Shown one piece after another: positions 8,583-17,682 of a DNA stretch of 64,000 nt. Each line of letters opens with the position of its first letter. Position 1 is the first letter of the stretch. Under the pieces are notes generated by a model, which saw only the letters and a list, made by a program, of their open reading frames with translations, was not told where the DNA came from and did no database searches. The position numbers were made by a program, and so were the translations under genes. Source of the stretch: Sphingomonas guangdongensis (GTDB lineage: Bacteria; Pseudomonadota; Alphaproteobacteria; Sphingomonadales; Sphingomonadaceae); the NCBI RefSeq assembly GCF_900199185.1, contig NZ_OBMI01000001.1, positions 496,001 to 560,000 of the forward strand, in the 5' to 3' direction.

Positions 8583-9314
8583 ATGAACGAGACCGTGTCC
8601 TTCGGGTACCAGGATGTCGCCCCGGCCGAGAAGACGCAGCGCGTGGGCGACGTGTTCCGGAACGTCGCCAGCCGCTACGACCTGATGAACGACGCCATGT
8701 CCGGGGGCATGCACCGGCTGTGGAAGGACCGCTTCGTTTCGCGGGTGAAGCCGCGGGCGGGCGAGCAGATCCTCGACATGGCGGGCGGCACCGGCGACAT
8801 CGCCTTTCGCCTGGCGCGATCGGGCGCGTCGATCACCGTCGCCGACATCAATCCGGCGATGCTGGAGGTCGGCATGGACCGGGCGCAGCAACGCGGGCTC
8901 GACGGGCTGGTGTGGACCGAGGCCAATGCGGAAACCCTCTCCTTCCCCGACCGCTTCTTCGACGCCTACACCATCGCCTTTGGCATCCGGAACGTGACGG
9001 ACATCCCGGCGGCGCTGCGCGAGGCGCACCGCGTGCTGCGGCGTGGCGGGCGCTTCTTCTGCCTGGAGTTCTCGACGGTGACCTGGCCGGGGTTCAAGGA
9101 CGTGTACGACGCCTATTCGCACAGGCTGGTGCCAAAGCTCGGGAAGCTGCTCGCCGACGACGAGGACAGCTACCGCTATCTTATCGAGTCGATCCGTCGC
9201 TTTCCGAACATGCCCGCATTTCGCCAGATGATCGCCGACGCCGGCTTCGCGCAGACTAGAGTCGAGCCGATCATGGGCGGGCTGGTCGCGATCCACTCGG
9301 GCTGGAAGATCTGA
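8583..9314 (+). CDS. ubiE: Ubiquinone biosynthesis C-methyltransferase UbiE
   Basis: 243 residues. SAM-dependent methyltransferase that converts 2-polyprenyl-6-methoxy-benzoquinol to its 3-methyl form. Motif I is ILDMAGGTGDIAFRLA and the UbiE signature is VASRYDLMNDAMSGGMHRLWKD near residue 28, followed by IAFGIRNVTDIPAALREA and RVLRRGGRFFCLEFS. The ATG at 8583 begins MNETVSFGYQDV, typical of the family. ubiB begins 8 bases downstream, so the two form a ubiquinone operon. Confidence 0.97.
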   Translation: MNETVSFGYQDVAPAEKTQRVGDVFRNVASRYDLMNDAMSGGMHRLWKDRFVSRVKPRAGEQILDMAGGTGDIAFRLARSGASITVADINPAMLEVGMDRAQQRGLDGLVWTEANAETLSFPDRFFDAYTIAFGIRNVTDIPAALREAHRVLRRGGRFFCLEFSTVTWPGFKDVYDAYSHRLVPKLGKLLADDEDSYRYLIESIRRFPNMPAFRQMIADAGFAQTRVEPIMGGLVAIHSGWKI

Positions 9315-9321
9315 CGCCCAA

Positions 9322-10869
9322 GTGACCGCGCCGATCGTCCATCTCTGGCGCCTGCTGAAGTGGGGTCGCATCCTCGCGCGGCACGGGGCGCTGCGTGGCA
9401 TCGAGCGCGACGCGAACACGCCGACGGCGGTCCGCCGTCTGGCGCGGCTCGCCCGCCTGGGTGCGCGGGTGCCCAAGGTACCGCGCTACGCCGACGCGTT
9501 CCAGGCGATCGGCCCCGCGGCGATCAAGCTCGGGCAGACGCTCGCGACCCGCGCCGACCTGATCGGCGAGGATGCCGCGCACGACCTGATGCGGCTTCAG
9601 GACGCGTTGCCGCCCGTCGGCTTCGACCGGATTCGCGCGACGATCGAGGGATCGCTCGGCCGCCCGCTCGACCAGGTCTATCGCGAGATCGAGGAGGTGC
9701 CGATCGGGGCCGCCTCGATCGCGCAGGTTCACCGCGCGGTGACGATCGACGGGCGTCGCGTTGCGGTGAAGGTGCTGCGCCCGGGCGTCGACCAGGACTT
9801 CGCGCGCGCGATCGACACGTACGAGTGGGCCGCGGCGCAGCTGGAGGCGCTCGGCGGCGAGGCGGCGCGGCTCCGCCCGCGCCTGGTCATCGCGAGCTTC
9901 AAGCGCTGGACCGCGCGCGAGCTCGACCTTCGGCGGGAGGGCGCGTCGGCGTCCGAGCTGGCCAGCGCAATGGAGGCGGAGGCCGGCTTCCATGTTCCCG
10001 CGATCGATTGGCAGCGCACGTCGGGCAAGGTGCTCACGCTCGAGTGGATAGACGGGATCAAGCTGTCCAATCGCGCCGCGCTGGTCGAGGCGGGCTACGA
10101 CCTTCCCGCGCTCGCGCAGTTGCTGGTCCGCTCCTTCCTGCGCCAGGCGATCTCGGAAGGCTTCTTCCACGCCGACATGCACCAGGGCAATCTGTTTGCG
10201 CTGCCCGGCGCCCATGGTCAGGCCCGCATCGCCGCGATCGACTTCGGCATCATGGGGCGGATCGACCGCCGCGCGCGGGTGTGGTTGGCGGAGATCCTCT
10301 ACGGCCTGATCACCGGCGACTACCGCAGGGTCGCCGAAATCCACTTCGAGGCGGGCTACGTCCCCCCGCACCATGACGTCGCCGAGTTCGCCACCGCCCT
10401 GCGCGCGGTCGGCGAGCCGATGCGCGGCCTGCCGGTCAAGGACATGTCGGTCGGCGCGATGCTCGACGGGCTGTTCACCATCACCCGCGACTTCGACATG
10501 CAGACGCAGCCCCACCTGCTGCTCCTCCAGAAGACGATGGTAGTGGTCGAGGGCGTGGCGACCCGGCTCGATCCCGACATCAACATGTGGGAGACGTCGG
10601 GCCCGTTCGTGCGCGAGTGGATCCGGACGGAGCTGGGGCCGGAGGCCTGGGCCGCCGATCGCATCGTCGCCGACCTGAAGACCTTTGCGCGCCTGCCCGA
10701 GCTGCTCCGCAACATCGAGGCGCGCTACCCCTCGCCCGGCGGCGAGCCCCCGCCCCCGCCGCTGCGCGAGATCGAGGTCGTGCGGGTCGGCGGGGGCTGG
10801 CGCTACGCGGCGGTCGCGGTGCTGAGCGCGGCGCTGAGCGTCGCTGCGACCGTGGCGCTGATCCGGTGA
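9322..10869 (+). CDS. ubiB: Ubiquinone biosynthesis protein UbiB (ADCK-type kinase family)
   Basis: 515 residues. UbiB is an atypical protein-kinase-like ATPase needed for ubiquinone biosynthesis. The inhibitory KxGQ motif is AAIKLGQTLATRADLIG near residue 71. The alanine-rich loop replacing the P-loop is IGAASIAQVHRA, the invariant lysine is in RRVAVKVLRPG, and the metal-binding segments are FFHADMHQGN and AIDFGIMG. One or two C-terminal helices (YAAVAVLSAALSVAATVAL) should anchor it in the membrane. It starts with GTG at 9322, just after ubiE. Its stop overlaps the GTG of the next gene. Confidence 0.96.
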   Translation: MTAPIVHLWRLLKWGRILARHGALRGIERDANTPTAVRRLARLARLGARVPKVPRYADAFQAIGPAAIKLGQTLATRADLIGEDAAHDLMRLQDALPPVGFDRIRATIEGSLGRPLDQVYREIEEVPIGAASIAQVHRAVTIDGRRVAVKVLRPGVDQDFARAIDTYEWAAAQLEALGGEAARLRPRLVIASFKRWTARELDLRREGASASELASAMEAEAGFHVPAIDWQRTSGKVLTLEWIDGIKLSNRAALVEAGYDLPALAQLLVRSFLRQAISEGFFHADMHQGNLFALPGAHGQARIAAIDFGIMGRIDRRARVWLAEILYGLITGDYRRVAEIHFEAGYVPPHHDVAEFATALRAVGEPMRGLPVKDMSVGAMLDGLFTITRDFDMQTQPHLLLLQKTMVVVEGVATRLDPDINMWETSGPFVREWIRTELGPEAWAADRIVADLKTFARLPELLRNIEARYPSPGGEPPPPPLREIEVVRVGGGWRYAAVAVLSAALSVAATVALIR

Positions 10870-11996
10870 CGGGCGGCGCGCAGCCGCTGTCGCCAGGCAT
10901 GGCCGCACCGGTCAAGCCCGGGCTCTGGCTGGTCGCGCGGACCCGCTACGCGCTTCACCGCCGCGCCGCGCTCCTCGCGCTCGCCGTGCTTCTCGCGGTA
11001 TCGCTCCTGGCGCTGCGGGCGCCCGCCCCGCCGCCGGCGACCGGCGCACCGGAGGCGCGCGCGGAGGAGCAGACCGACGTCGTCCTCTACCAGTCGATCG
11101 TGGAGCAGCTCCGCCACGGCGGGCTCTACTATCCGACGACCGCCACGCTGCTGCGCGCCGGCAACTATCCGCTGAAGCCGTTCGTCACCTTTCGCCTGCC
11201 GACTCTCGCGGTCGTCCAGTCGCTGCTGCCCGAGCCTGCGGTGGTCGCGCTCCTCTACCTGCTCGCCGCCGGCACCGCCTATGCCTGGTACCGCGCGCTC
11301 GCGCCCGCCTTCACCCGCGCGCCGCCGCGCGCGGTCGCGGTCCTGCTGCTGTTCGCCGGCCTTGCCGTGTTCGTCCAGGAGGAGCTGCGCTGGTTTCACG
11401 AGATCTGGGCCGGCCTCCTCATCGCGCTGTCGCTCGGCTGCTGGCGGCCGGGCCGCTGGGTGGAGGCGGTCGCGCTCGGCTGCGCCGCTGCGCTGATCCG
11501 CGAGATCGCGGTGCTGTACCTCGGCGTCATGCTGCTCGCCGCGCTCGCCGATCGCCGCTGGCGGGAGGCGATCGGGTGGGGCGTCGCGATCGCTGTGCTG
11601 GCGGCGGCGCTCGCCGCGCATGCCGCCGCGGTTGCCCGTGTCGTCCGCCTGCTCGATCCCGCCTCGCCGGGATGGCACGGCCTGCTCGGGCCCGGGTTCT
11701 TCGTGCGCATCATGACGATCTCGACCAGCCTGCGCCTGGCGCCGCCGGTGCTCGCGGCGCCGCTCGTCGCGCTCGCGCTGTGGGGCTGGGCGGCGTGGCG
11801 CTCGCCGCTCGCGCTCCGCGTCTGCGGGCTGTTCGCGGCCTTTGCGCTGCTGCTGTCGCTGTTCGGCCGCGTTGACACCTTCTACTGGGGGCTGCTGTGC
11901 GCGGGGCTGCTGCCGGTCGGGCTCGCCTTCGTGCCCGATGCGCTGCGCGAATGCCTGGCACGGCGCCGCCGCATCACGATACGGAGGATGGCGTGA
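10866..11996 (+). CDS. Polytopic membrane protein of unknown function
   Basis: 376 residues with about nine hydrophobic segments, arginine-rich cytoplasmic loops and a large periplasmic loop after the first helix (residues 50-90). The layout and loop (EQTDVVLYQSIVEQLRHGG, then YYPTTATLLRAGNYPLKPF) recall C-type glycosyltransferases of the GT87/DUF2029 sort, but no catalytic motif is secure. The GTG at 10866 overlaps the ubiB stop (GTGA), suggesting coupling; an ATG at 10899 is an alternative start. Its own stop overlaps coaBC in the same way, so it sits inside the ubi-coaBC operon. Confidence 0.75.
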   Translation: MTGGAQPLSPGMAAPVKPGLWLVARTRYALHRRAALLALAVLLAVSLLALRAPAPPPATGAPEARAEEQTDVVLYQSIVEQLRHGGLYYPTTATLLRAGNYPLKPFVTFRLPTLAVVQSLLPEPAVVALLYLLAAGTAYAWYRALAPAFTRAPPRAVAVLLLFAGLAVFVQEELRWFHEIWAGLLIALSLGCWRPGRWVEAVALGCAAALIREIAVLYLGVMLLAALADRRWREAIGWGVAIAVLAAALAAHAAAVARVVRLLDPASPGWHGLLGPGFFVRIMTISTSLRLAPPVLAAPLVALALWGWAAWRSPLALRVCGLFAAFALLLSLFGRVDTFYWGLLCAGLLPVGLAFVPDALRECLARRRRITIRRMA

Positions 11997-13168
11997 CTCG
12001 CGTGCTGCTGATCGTCGGGGGCGGGATCGCCGCCTACAAGGCGTGCGAGCTGATCCGGCTGTGCCGCCGGGTGGGGATGGCGGTCACCTGCGTGCTGACC
12101 GACGGCGGCGCGCACTTCGTGACCCCGATGACGCTCGCGGCCCTGAGCGAGAACCAGGTCTACACGACGCTGTGGGACCTGAAGGACGAGGCGGAGATGG
12201 GCCACATCCAGCTCAGCCGCCAGGCCGACCTGCTGGTCGTCGCGCCCGGTACCGCGGACCTCCTCGCCCGCATGGCGTCGGGGCACGCCGACGATCTCGC
12301 CACCACTCTGCTGCTCGCGACCGACAAGCCGGTGCTGGTCGCGCCCGCGATGAACGTCCGGATGTGGCAGCACGCAGCGACCAGGCGCAACGTCGCGCAG
12401 CTCCGCGCCGACGGGGTCACGGTGATGGAGCCGGACGAGGGCGCGATGGCGTGCGGCGAATGGGGGCCGGGCCGCCTGCCCGAGCCGACGGCGATCCTCG
12501 CCGCGATCCAAAACTTCGGACGGCAGCGCGGCGGCAGCCTGTCGGCTCGACACGTGCTGGTCACCGCCGGGCCGACCCATGAGCCGATTGATCCGGTCCG
12601 CTACATCGCCAACCGCTCGTCGGGGAAGCAGGGGTTCGCGATCGCCGCCGCGCTGGCGGAGCGCGGCGCGCGCGTGACGCTGGTCGCCGGCCCGGTCACG
12701 CTGCCGACCCCGCCCGGCGTGACCCGCGTCGACGTGACCACCGCGCGCGAGATGGCGGCGGCCTGCTGGGCGGCGCTTCCGGCCGATTGCGCCGTGATGG
12801 TCGCCGCGGTCGCCGACTGGCACGTCGCCCCCGCCGAGCAGAAGCTGAAGAAGGGCGCCGGCGCCCCGGCGCTCGATCTCCGGCCCAATCCCGACATCCT
12901 CGCCGAGCTGGCCGCGCGAGCCGATCGCCCCCGCCTGCTGATCGGCTTCGCCGCGGAAACCGAGCAGGTCGTCGCCCAAGCCGAGGCCAAGCGCGCGCGC
13001 AAGGGGGTCGACTGGATCGTCGCCAACGACGTCTCCGGCGATGTGATGGGGGGCGACAGCAACACCGTTCACCTCGTCCGCGCGGACGGCACCGAGCAGT
13101 GGGAGCGACTGGCCAAGGTAGAGGTGGCGCGTCGGCTGGCCGACCGGATCGCCGCCGTGCTGGCTTGA
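11993..13168 (+). CDS. coaBC: Bifunctional phosphopantothenoylcysteine decarboxylase / phosphopantothenate-cysteine ligase
   Basis: 391 residues. CoaBC makes 4'-phosphopantetheine for coenzyme A. The N-terminal flavin-dependent CoaC half shows GGGIAAYKACELIR, the PAMNVRMW segment and MEPDEGAMACGEWGPGRLPEP with its catalytic cysteine. The CoaB half begins near residue 184 (HVLVTAGPTHEPIDPVRYIA) with NRSSGKQG and KLKKG. The GTG at 11993 is preceded by GGAGG and overlaps the upstream stop (GTGA). Confidence 0.96.
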   Translation: MTRVLLIVGGGIAAYKACELIRLCRRVGMAVTCVLTDGGAHFVTPMTLAALSENQVYTTLWDLKDEAEMGHIQLSRQADLLVVAPGTADLLARMASGHADDLATTLLLATDKPVLVAPAMNVRMWQHAATRRNVAQLRADGVTVMEPDEGAMACGEWGPGRLPEPTAILAAIQNFGRQRGGSLSARHVLVTAGPTHEPIDPVRYIANRSSGKQGFAIAAALAERGARVTLVAGPVTLPTPPGVTRVDVTTAREMAAACWAALPADCAVMVAAVADWHVAPAEQKLKKGAGAPALDLRPNPDILAELAARADRPRLLIGFAAETEQVVAQAEAKRARKGVDWIVANDVSGDVMGGDSNTVHLVRADGTEQWERLAKVEVARRLADRIAAVLA

Positions 13169-13283
13169 TCGCGATCAGTACGGCCCCATATCGATCATGG
13201 TAGGCTGCGCGCCGGGCCGTCGCCCCGGGATAGCGTAACCGACGCATCCGTCGTAAACGACAGCTTGGGACCCTGCACCGGAT

Positions 13284-13727
13284 TTGCCTGCGATCGCCAT
13301 ACAGTTGAAGCGCCTGCCGCACGGCGAGGGACTCCCGCTCCCGAGCTATGCGACCGTCGGGGCGGCCGGCATGGACGTGGTCGCCGCCGAGGCGCTGGAA
13401 CTCGCGCCAGGTGCCCGCCACGCGGTCGCCACCGGCTTCGCACTCGCCATTCCGGACGGTTACGAGGTGCAGGTGCGGCCCCGCTCCGGCCTGGCGCTCC
13501 GCTACGGCATCACTTGTCTCAACACGCCCGGCACGATCGACAGCGACTATCGCGGCGAGGTGAAGGTGATCCTCGCCAATCTTTCCGACACGCCCTTTCC
13601 CATCGCGCGCGGCGACCGCATCGCCCAGCTCGTGCCCGCCCCCGTCCAGCGCGCGACGCTGGCTGAGGTCGACGTGCTGGACGACACGCCGCGCGGCGCG
13701 GGCGGGTTCGGATCGACCGGCCGGTGA
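13284..13727 (+). CDS. dut: Deoxyuridine 5'-triphosphate nucleotidohydrolase (dUTPase)
   Basis: 147 residues, the length of trimeric bacterial dUTPases, which hydrolyse dUTP to dUMP. The five motifs are visible: AGMDVVA (1), [12 protein letters not shown] (2), [11 protein letters not shown] (3), RGDRIAQLV (4) and the C-terminal [11 protein letters not shown] (5). The only start that gives the family N-terminus ([14 protein letters not shown]) is a TTG at 13284; a stop lies 27 bases upstream in frame. It ends in a GTGA overlap with the next gene. Confidence 0.96.
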   Translation: MPAIAIQLKRLPHGEGLPLPSYATVGAAGMDVVAAEALELAPGARHAVATGFALAIPDGYEVQVRPRSGLALRYGITCLNTPGTIDSDYRGEVKVILANLSDTPFPIARGDRIAQLVPAPVQRATLAEVDVLDDTPRGAGGFGSTGR

Positions 13728-14104
13728 GCTCGCTCGCCGCCCTGCTGCTGATCCAGGCGACGCCGCTCGCGCCGGTGCCGCCTCCCTCAGCGGTGGCACT
13801 CGATCTCGCGCGCATGCCGCCGCTGCCGTGGCGCACGCCGCCGCGCGTGCCCGGCGATGCCGCCTATTTCCTGGCGCGCGAGGTGGCGGCGGGGCGCTGC
13901 CCGCTGCTCCGCCCGCCGGTCGCGCTCGAGTTCGCGGTGCTGGTCCAGGACGGGGCCGTGCGGGCGGTCAAGCCGCTCGCGATCGACTGCGTCACCGTCG
14001 AGCAGTACGGGGCGGGCATCATTTCGACGCTCGCGCGCAAGAACCTGCGGCGCACCGCCGCCGGCTGGTACCGCGCCCGCCTGGTGGTGCCCGCCCCCCG
14101 ATGA
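13724..14104 (+). CDS. Small exported hypothetical protein
   Basis: 126 residues. The N-terminus [17 protein letters not shown] looks like a short signal peptide. The body contains a conserved-looking stretch, [19 protein letters not shown], followed by [14 protein letters not shown], with two cysteines that could form a disulfide in the periplasm. No family recognised. The GTG start overlaps the dut stop and its stop overlaps the moeB ATG (ATGA), so it is translated within a dut-moeB operon. Confidence 0.75.
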   Translation: MSSLAALLLIQATPLAPVPPPSAVALDLARMPPLPWRTPPRVPGDAAYFLAREVAAGRCPLLRPPVALEFAVLVQDGAVRAVKPLAIDCVTVEQYGAGIISTLARKNLRRTAAGWYRARLVVPAPR

Positions 14105-14853
14105 GCTTCGACGATGCGGAGCTTGAACGCTATGCCCGCCACATCGTGCTGCACGAGATCGGCGGTGCTGGCCAGGCGCGACTGAAGCAGGCGCGCGCCG
14201 TCGTGATCGGCACCGGCGGGATCGGCTCGCCCGTGGTCCAGTACCTCGCCGCGGCGGGCGTGGGCACGCTGGTGCTGGTCGACGACGACCGCGTCGACCT
14301 GTCCAACCTCCAGCGCCAGACGATCTTCGCAACCGCCGATGTGGGCGAGTCGAAAGTTGCTGCCGCCCACGCCGCCGCGCGCCGCCTCAATCCCTATGTT
14401 GAGGTCGAGGAGCACGCCGTCCGCCTGACCGCAGACAACGCCGCCGCGCTGCTGGCGGGGGCCGACGTGGTGGTCGACGGTTCCGACAATTTCGCGACCC
14501 GGCTCGCGGTCGCGGACGCGGCGCTCGCGCTCCACATACCCCTGGTGTCAGCCGCCGCGACGCAGTTCGAGGGGCAGCTCGCGGTCTATCGCGGATGGGA
14601 GGCGGACAAGCCCTGCTACCGCTGCTTCGTCGGGGCCGACCCCGATCGGGCGGAGGTGAGCTGCGCCGATGTCGGCGTGCTCGGCGCGCTGGTCGGGCTG
14701 GTCGGCAGTGCCGCCGCACTGGAGGCGATCCGCGCGATCGTGCCGTTCGGCGACGACCCCGCCGGCCGGTTGACGCTGCTCGACGCGCTCGCCGCGCGGT
14801 TCCGCACCATCACCCTTCCCAAGGATTCCGGGTGCCCGGCGTGCGCGGGCTGA
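14101..14853 (+). CDS. moeB: MoeB/ThiF/HesA-family adenylyltransferase
   Basis: 250 residues. E1-like enzymes of this family adenylate the C-terminal glycine of a sulfur-carrier protein such as MoaD or ThiS. Visible are the N-terminal ERYARHIVLHEIGGAGQ, the ATP-binding GTGGIGSPVVQYLAAAGVG, DDDRVDLSNLQRQTIF with its catalytic Arg, and two zinc-binding pairs, CYRC near 181 and CPAC at the C-terminus. There is no rhodanese domain. The catalytic-cysteine region reads DRAEVSCADVGVLG. A DsrE-like gene overlaps its 3' end. MoeB versus ThiF cannot be decided from sequence alone. Confidence 0.9.
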   Translation: MSFDDAELERYARHIVLHEIGGAGQARLKQARAVVIGTGGIGSPVVQYLAAAGVGTLVLVDDDRVDLSNLQRQTIFATADVGESKVAAAHAAARRLNPYVEVEEHAVRLTADNAAALLAGADVVVDGSDNFATRLAVADAALALHIPLVSAAATQFEGQLAVYRGWEADKPCYRCFVGADPDRAEVSCADVGVLGALVGLVGSAAALEAIRAIVPFGDDPAGRLTLLDALAARFRTITLPKDSGCPACAG

Positions 14854-15143
14854 CGATCGTCGTCGCGAGCACGGATGCAGAGCGGTTCGGCTCGGCCTGC
14901 ACGCTCGCAAGCGCTCATGCGGCGCTTGGCGGACGCACGCGGCTTTACCTGCACGATGCGGCCGTGCGGGTGCTGACGGCGGAACACCGGCTGCTCGCCA
15001 CCGCGCAGGAGCTGGGGGTTGCGGTGATCGCCTGCCAGACCGGCCTTGCCGCGCAGGGAGTAGCGCTGCCGGCCGGAACGGAAGGCGGCGGCATGGTGTC
15101 GCTGCTCGCCGATCTGGGCGACGACCGGTTAATCGTCGTCTAA
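14832..15143 (+). CDS. DsrE/DsrF-like sulfur-relay family protein
   Basis: 103 residues. The fold signature is LTIVVASTDAERFGSACTLA at the N-terminus, a RLYLHDAAVRVL strand-helix and AQELGVAVIACQTGL, where the cysteine aligns with the sulfur-carrying Cys of DsrE/TusD-type proteins. The GTG at 14832 has AAGGA six bases upstream; a second GTG nine bases on is possible. It overlaps moeB by 22 bases, so the two are probably coupled, supporting a sulfur-transfer role. Exact function unknown. Confidence 0.75.
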   Translation: MPGVRGLTIVVASTDAERFGSACTLASAHAALGGRTRLYLHDAAVRVLTAEHRLLATAQELGVAVIACQTGLAAQGVALPAGTEGGGMVSLLADLGDDRLIVV

Positions 15144-15433
15144 AGGCCGACCCCGCGGCACAGTTGCTGGAGCTTGCGGATGCGCGGATCGTCCGCGCCA
15201 TGCTCCGCGATGAAACGCTTGCGCTGACCGCAGGCTGCGACCTGCTGCGCGGTAGGTTGACGCTTGCCGGTCCTGGCAGCGGCGGCCGCTCGACCGTGGC
15301 TCTCGACCATGTGCTTGAGCACCAGGCCTTGCCCGACCTGCACTGGGTCCAGCGCCGGGGAGAGCTCCTGCGCGATCGCGGCAGGCGACGCAGCAACCAG
15401 GCATGTTGCCGCTAACAGAGCGATTCTCGGCAC
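15140..15433 (-). CDS. Small secreted hypothetical protein
   Basis: 97 residues with a typical signal peptide (MPRIALLAATCLVAASPAAIAQ). The mature part is about 75 residues, with two cysteines (VAACGQRKRF and KLQQLCRGVGL) likely to pair in the periplasm. The only start giving the signal peptide is the GTG at 15433. It is convergent with the DsrE-like gene, overlapping by 4 bases. No family recognised. The 138 bases between its start and galU hold no visible gene. Confidence 0.7.
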   Translation of the reverse strand: MPRIALLAATCLVAASPAAIAQELSPALDPVQVGQGLVLKHMVESHGRAAAAARTGKRQPTAQQVAACGQRKRFIAEHGADDPRIRKLQQLCRGVGL

Positions 15434-15571
15434 GACGCGCTCTCAACTGACGCAGGGCCGCGCCCCGCTGACATAGCGCCCACTTTATCCGCAGTGCAGG
15501 GGAACGCCTAGCCGTCCTACCGCAACCCGCCTGTTCTCGGCCACGCGCAGCCGCATCGGTAAGGTCTGACC

Positions 15572-16435
15572 TCAGCTCTTCAGGCTGTCGATGAACGCGC
15601 CGACCGGTCCCTTCAGGTCGTCGCGCGCGAGCGCGAGCGCGATGTTCGCCTGGAGCCAGCCGACCTTGTTGCCGCAGTCGTGGCGATCGCCGGTGAAGGT
15701 GAAGCCGTGGAACGGCTGGCGCCCGATCAGCTGCGCCATCGCGTCGGTCAGCTGAATCTCGCCGCCCGCGCCCGCCTTGCCCTCGGCCAGGATGTTCATG
15801 ACCTCGGGCTGGAGGATGTAGCGGCCCGGGATCATCAGGTTGGAAGGAGCGGTGCCGGCCGCCGGCTTCTCGATCATGCCCTTGACCTCGGTCAGCGGCC
15901 CGTCGCGGGTGCCCGGATCGATCACGCCGTACTGGTGCGTCTCGTCTTCGGGCACTTCCAGCGCGCCGACCAGGTTGCCCCCGACGCGGTTATACGCCTC
16001 GACCATCTGGCGCATGAAGCCGCCGACCATCAGCTCGTCGGGCAGCAGCACCGCGAACGGCTCGTCGCCGACGATGTCGCGCGCGCACCACACCGCGTGG
16101 CCCAGCCCCAGCGGCTCCTGCTGGCGGACGTAGACGGGGGAGCCCGGCTTCTGGCGGATGCTTTCCACCACCGCCAGCGACTTGCCACGCGCCTTCATCG
16201 TCGCCTCGAGCTCGTAGGAGACGTCGAAATGATCCTCCAGCGCCGCCTTGCCGCGACCGGTGACGAAGATGATCTGCTCGATCCCCGCCTCCAGCGCTTC
16301 CTCGACCGCGTACTGGATCAGCGGCTTATCGACGACGGTCAGCATCTCCTTCGGCATCGCCTTGGTGGCGGGCAGGAAACGGGTGCCGAGACCGGCAACG
16401 GGGAACACTGCCTTACGCACCGGCTTGATCGTCAT
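15572..16435 (-). CDS. galU: UTP-glucose-1-phosphate uridylyltransferase
   Basis: 287 residues. GalU makes UDP-glucose from UTP and glucose-1-phosphate, feeding LPS, capsule and exopolysaccharide. The nucleotidyltransferase signature is VFPVAGLGTRFLPATKAMPKEML near residue 10, with the conserved lysine, followed by KPLIQYAVEEALEAGI, PLGLGHAVWCA and VLLPDEL. The ATG at 16435 is preceded by AAGGGGAG; the frame continues upstream but without a ribosome site. It is divergent from wecB. Confidence 0.95.
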   Translation of the reverse strand: MTIKPVRKAVFPVAGLGTRFLPATKAMPKEMLTVVDKPLIQYAVEEALEAGIEQIIFVTGRGKAALEDHFDVSYELEATMKARGKSLAVVESIRQKPGSPVYVRQQEPLGLGHAVWCARDIVGDEPFAVLLPDELMVGGFMRQMVEAYNRVGGNLVGALEVPEDETHQYGVIDPGTRDGPLTEVKGMIEKPAAGTAPSNLMIPGRYILQPEVMNILAEGKAGAGGEIQLTDAMAQLIGRQPFHGFTFTGDRHDCGNKVGWLQANIALALARDDLKGPVGAFIDSLKS

Positions 16436-16533
16436 CGCTTCGACTCCCCTTTTGTGCGGCGCGGCATAGCAACGCGGGCGGCGAGCGGCAATCAACCGGC
16501 GCCCGCTTAGTCCCGGTTTAACACGCAGCCGCT

Positions 16534-17682
16534 ATGGCCGGCCGCATGACAGTAGCGCCCAAGAAGATCCTCGTCGTGTTCGGCACCCGGCCGGAGGCGA
16601 TCAAGCTGTTCCCCGTCGTTCAGGCGCTCGCCGCCCGGCCGGAGCTGCAGGTGCGCACCTGCGTCACCGCGCAGCACCGCGGGTTGCTCGACCAGGTGCT
16701 CCAGATCGCGGAATTGACCCCCGACATCGACCTCGACCTGATGGAGCCCGGCCAGTCGCTCGATCGCCTCACCGCGCGGCTGCTGACCGGGCTGGGCGAG
16801 GTGATGGACGCTGAAGCACCCGACCGGGTGATGGTGCAGGGCGACACCGCGACCGCGATGGTCGGCGCGCTCGCCGCCTATTACCGCAAGGTGCCGGTGA
16901 GCCACGTCGAGGCGGGCCTGCGCTCCGGCGACATCTGGCAGCCGTGGCCGGAGGAGGTGAACCGCCGCATCGTTGCACCGATCGCTGACCAGCATTTCGC
17001 CCCGACCCAGACCGCCGCCGACGCGCTGCTGCGCGAGAACATCGCCGCGGACACCGTCCACGTCACCGGCAACACCGTGATCGACGCGCTGCACTGGACG
17101 CGCGCGCGGATCGCGGCCGATCCGATGATCGCCGCCGGGCTCGACGGCCTGGCCGCGCGGTTCGCCGGCAAGCGGATCGTGCTCGTCACCACGCACCGGC
17201 GGGAGAACTTCGGCGACGGCATGGCCCAGATCGCCGCGGCGATCGGCCGGATCGCCGACCGGGATGACGTCGCGCTGATCTTCCCCGTCCACCCCAATCC
17301 CAACGTCGTGTCGGTCATGGACCGGGTGCTCGGGACTTGCGCCAACGTCGCCCGCATCGATCCGCTCGACTACCCCCACTTCATCCGCGCGCTGGAGCTC
17401 GCCCACCTCGTGCTGACCGATTCGGGCGGCGTGCAGGAGGAGGCGCCTGCACTCGGCAAGCCGGTGCTGGTCATGCGCGAGACGACCGAGCGGCCGGAGG
17501 GCGTCACCGCCGGCACCGCGAAGCTGGTCGGGCCGCACGCCGACCGCATCGTTTCCGAAATCTCAACCCTCCTGGACGATACCGCCGCCTACTCGGCCAT
17601 GGCGCGCGCCCACAATCCGTTCGGCGACGGCAAGGCCTCGGCACGGATTGCAGGGGTGATCGCGAATGGATTCGGGAACTGA
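16534..17682 (+). CDS. wecB: UDP-N-acetylglucosamine 2-epimerase (non-hydrolysing)
   Basis: 382 residues. Interconverts UDP-GlcNAc and UDP-ManNAc. Family hallmarks are KILVVFGTRPEAIKLFPVV, MVQGDTATAMVGALAAYY, VSHVEAGLRSGD, the catalytic-region THRRENFG and the C-terminal LTDSGGVQEEAPALGKPVLV with RETTERPEG. An ATG at 16546 is an alternative start. It overlaps wecC by 17 bases, so the two are coupled and supply UDP-ManNAcA. Confidence 0.95.
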   Translation: MAGRMTVAPKKILVVFGTRPEAIKLFPVVQALAARPELQVRTCVTAQHRGLLDQVLQIAELTPDIDLDLMEPGQSLDRLTARLLTGLGEVMDAEAPDRVMVQGDTATAMVGALAAYYRKVPVSHVEAGLRSGDIWQPWPEEVNRRIVAPIADQHFAPTQTAADALLRENIAADTVHVTGNTVIDALHWTRARIAADPMIAAGLDGLAARFAGKRIVLVTTHRRENFGDGMAQIAAAIGRIADRDDVALIFPVHPNPNVVSVMDRVLGTCANVARIDPLDYPHFIRALELAHLVLTDSGGVQEEAPALGKPVLVMRETTERPEGVTAGTAKLVGPHADRIVSEISTLLDDTAAYSAMARAHNPFGDGKASARIAGVIANGFGN

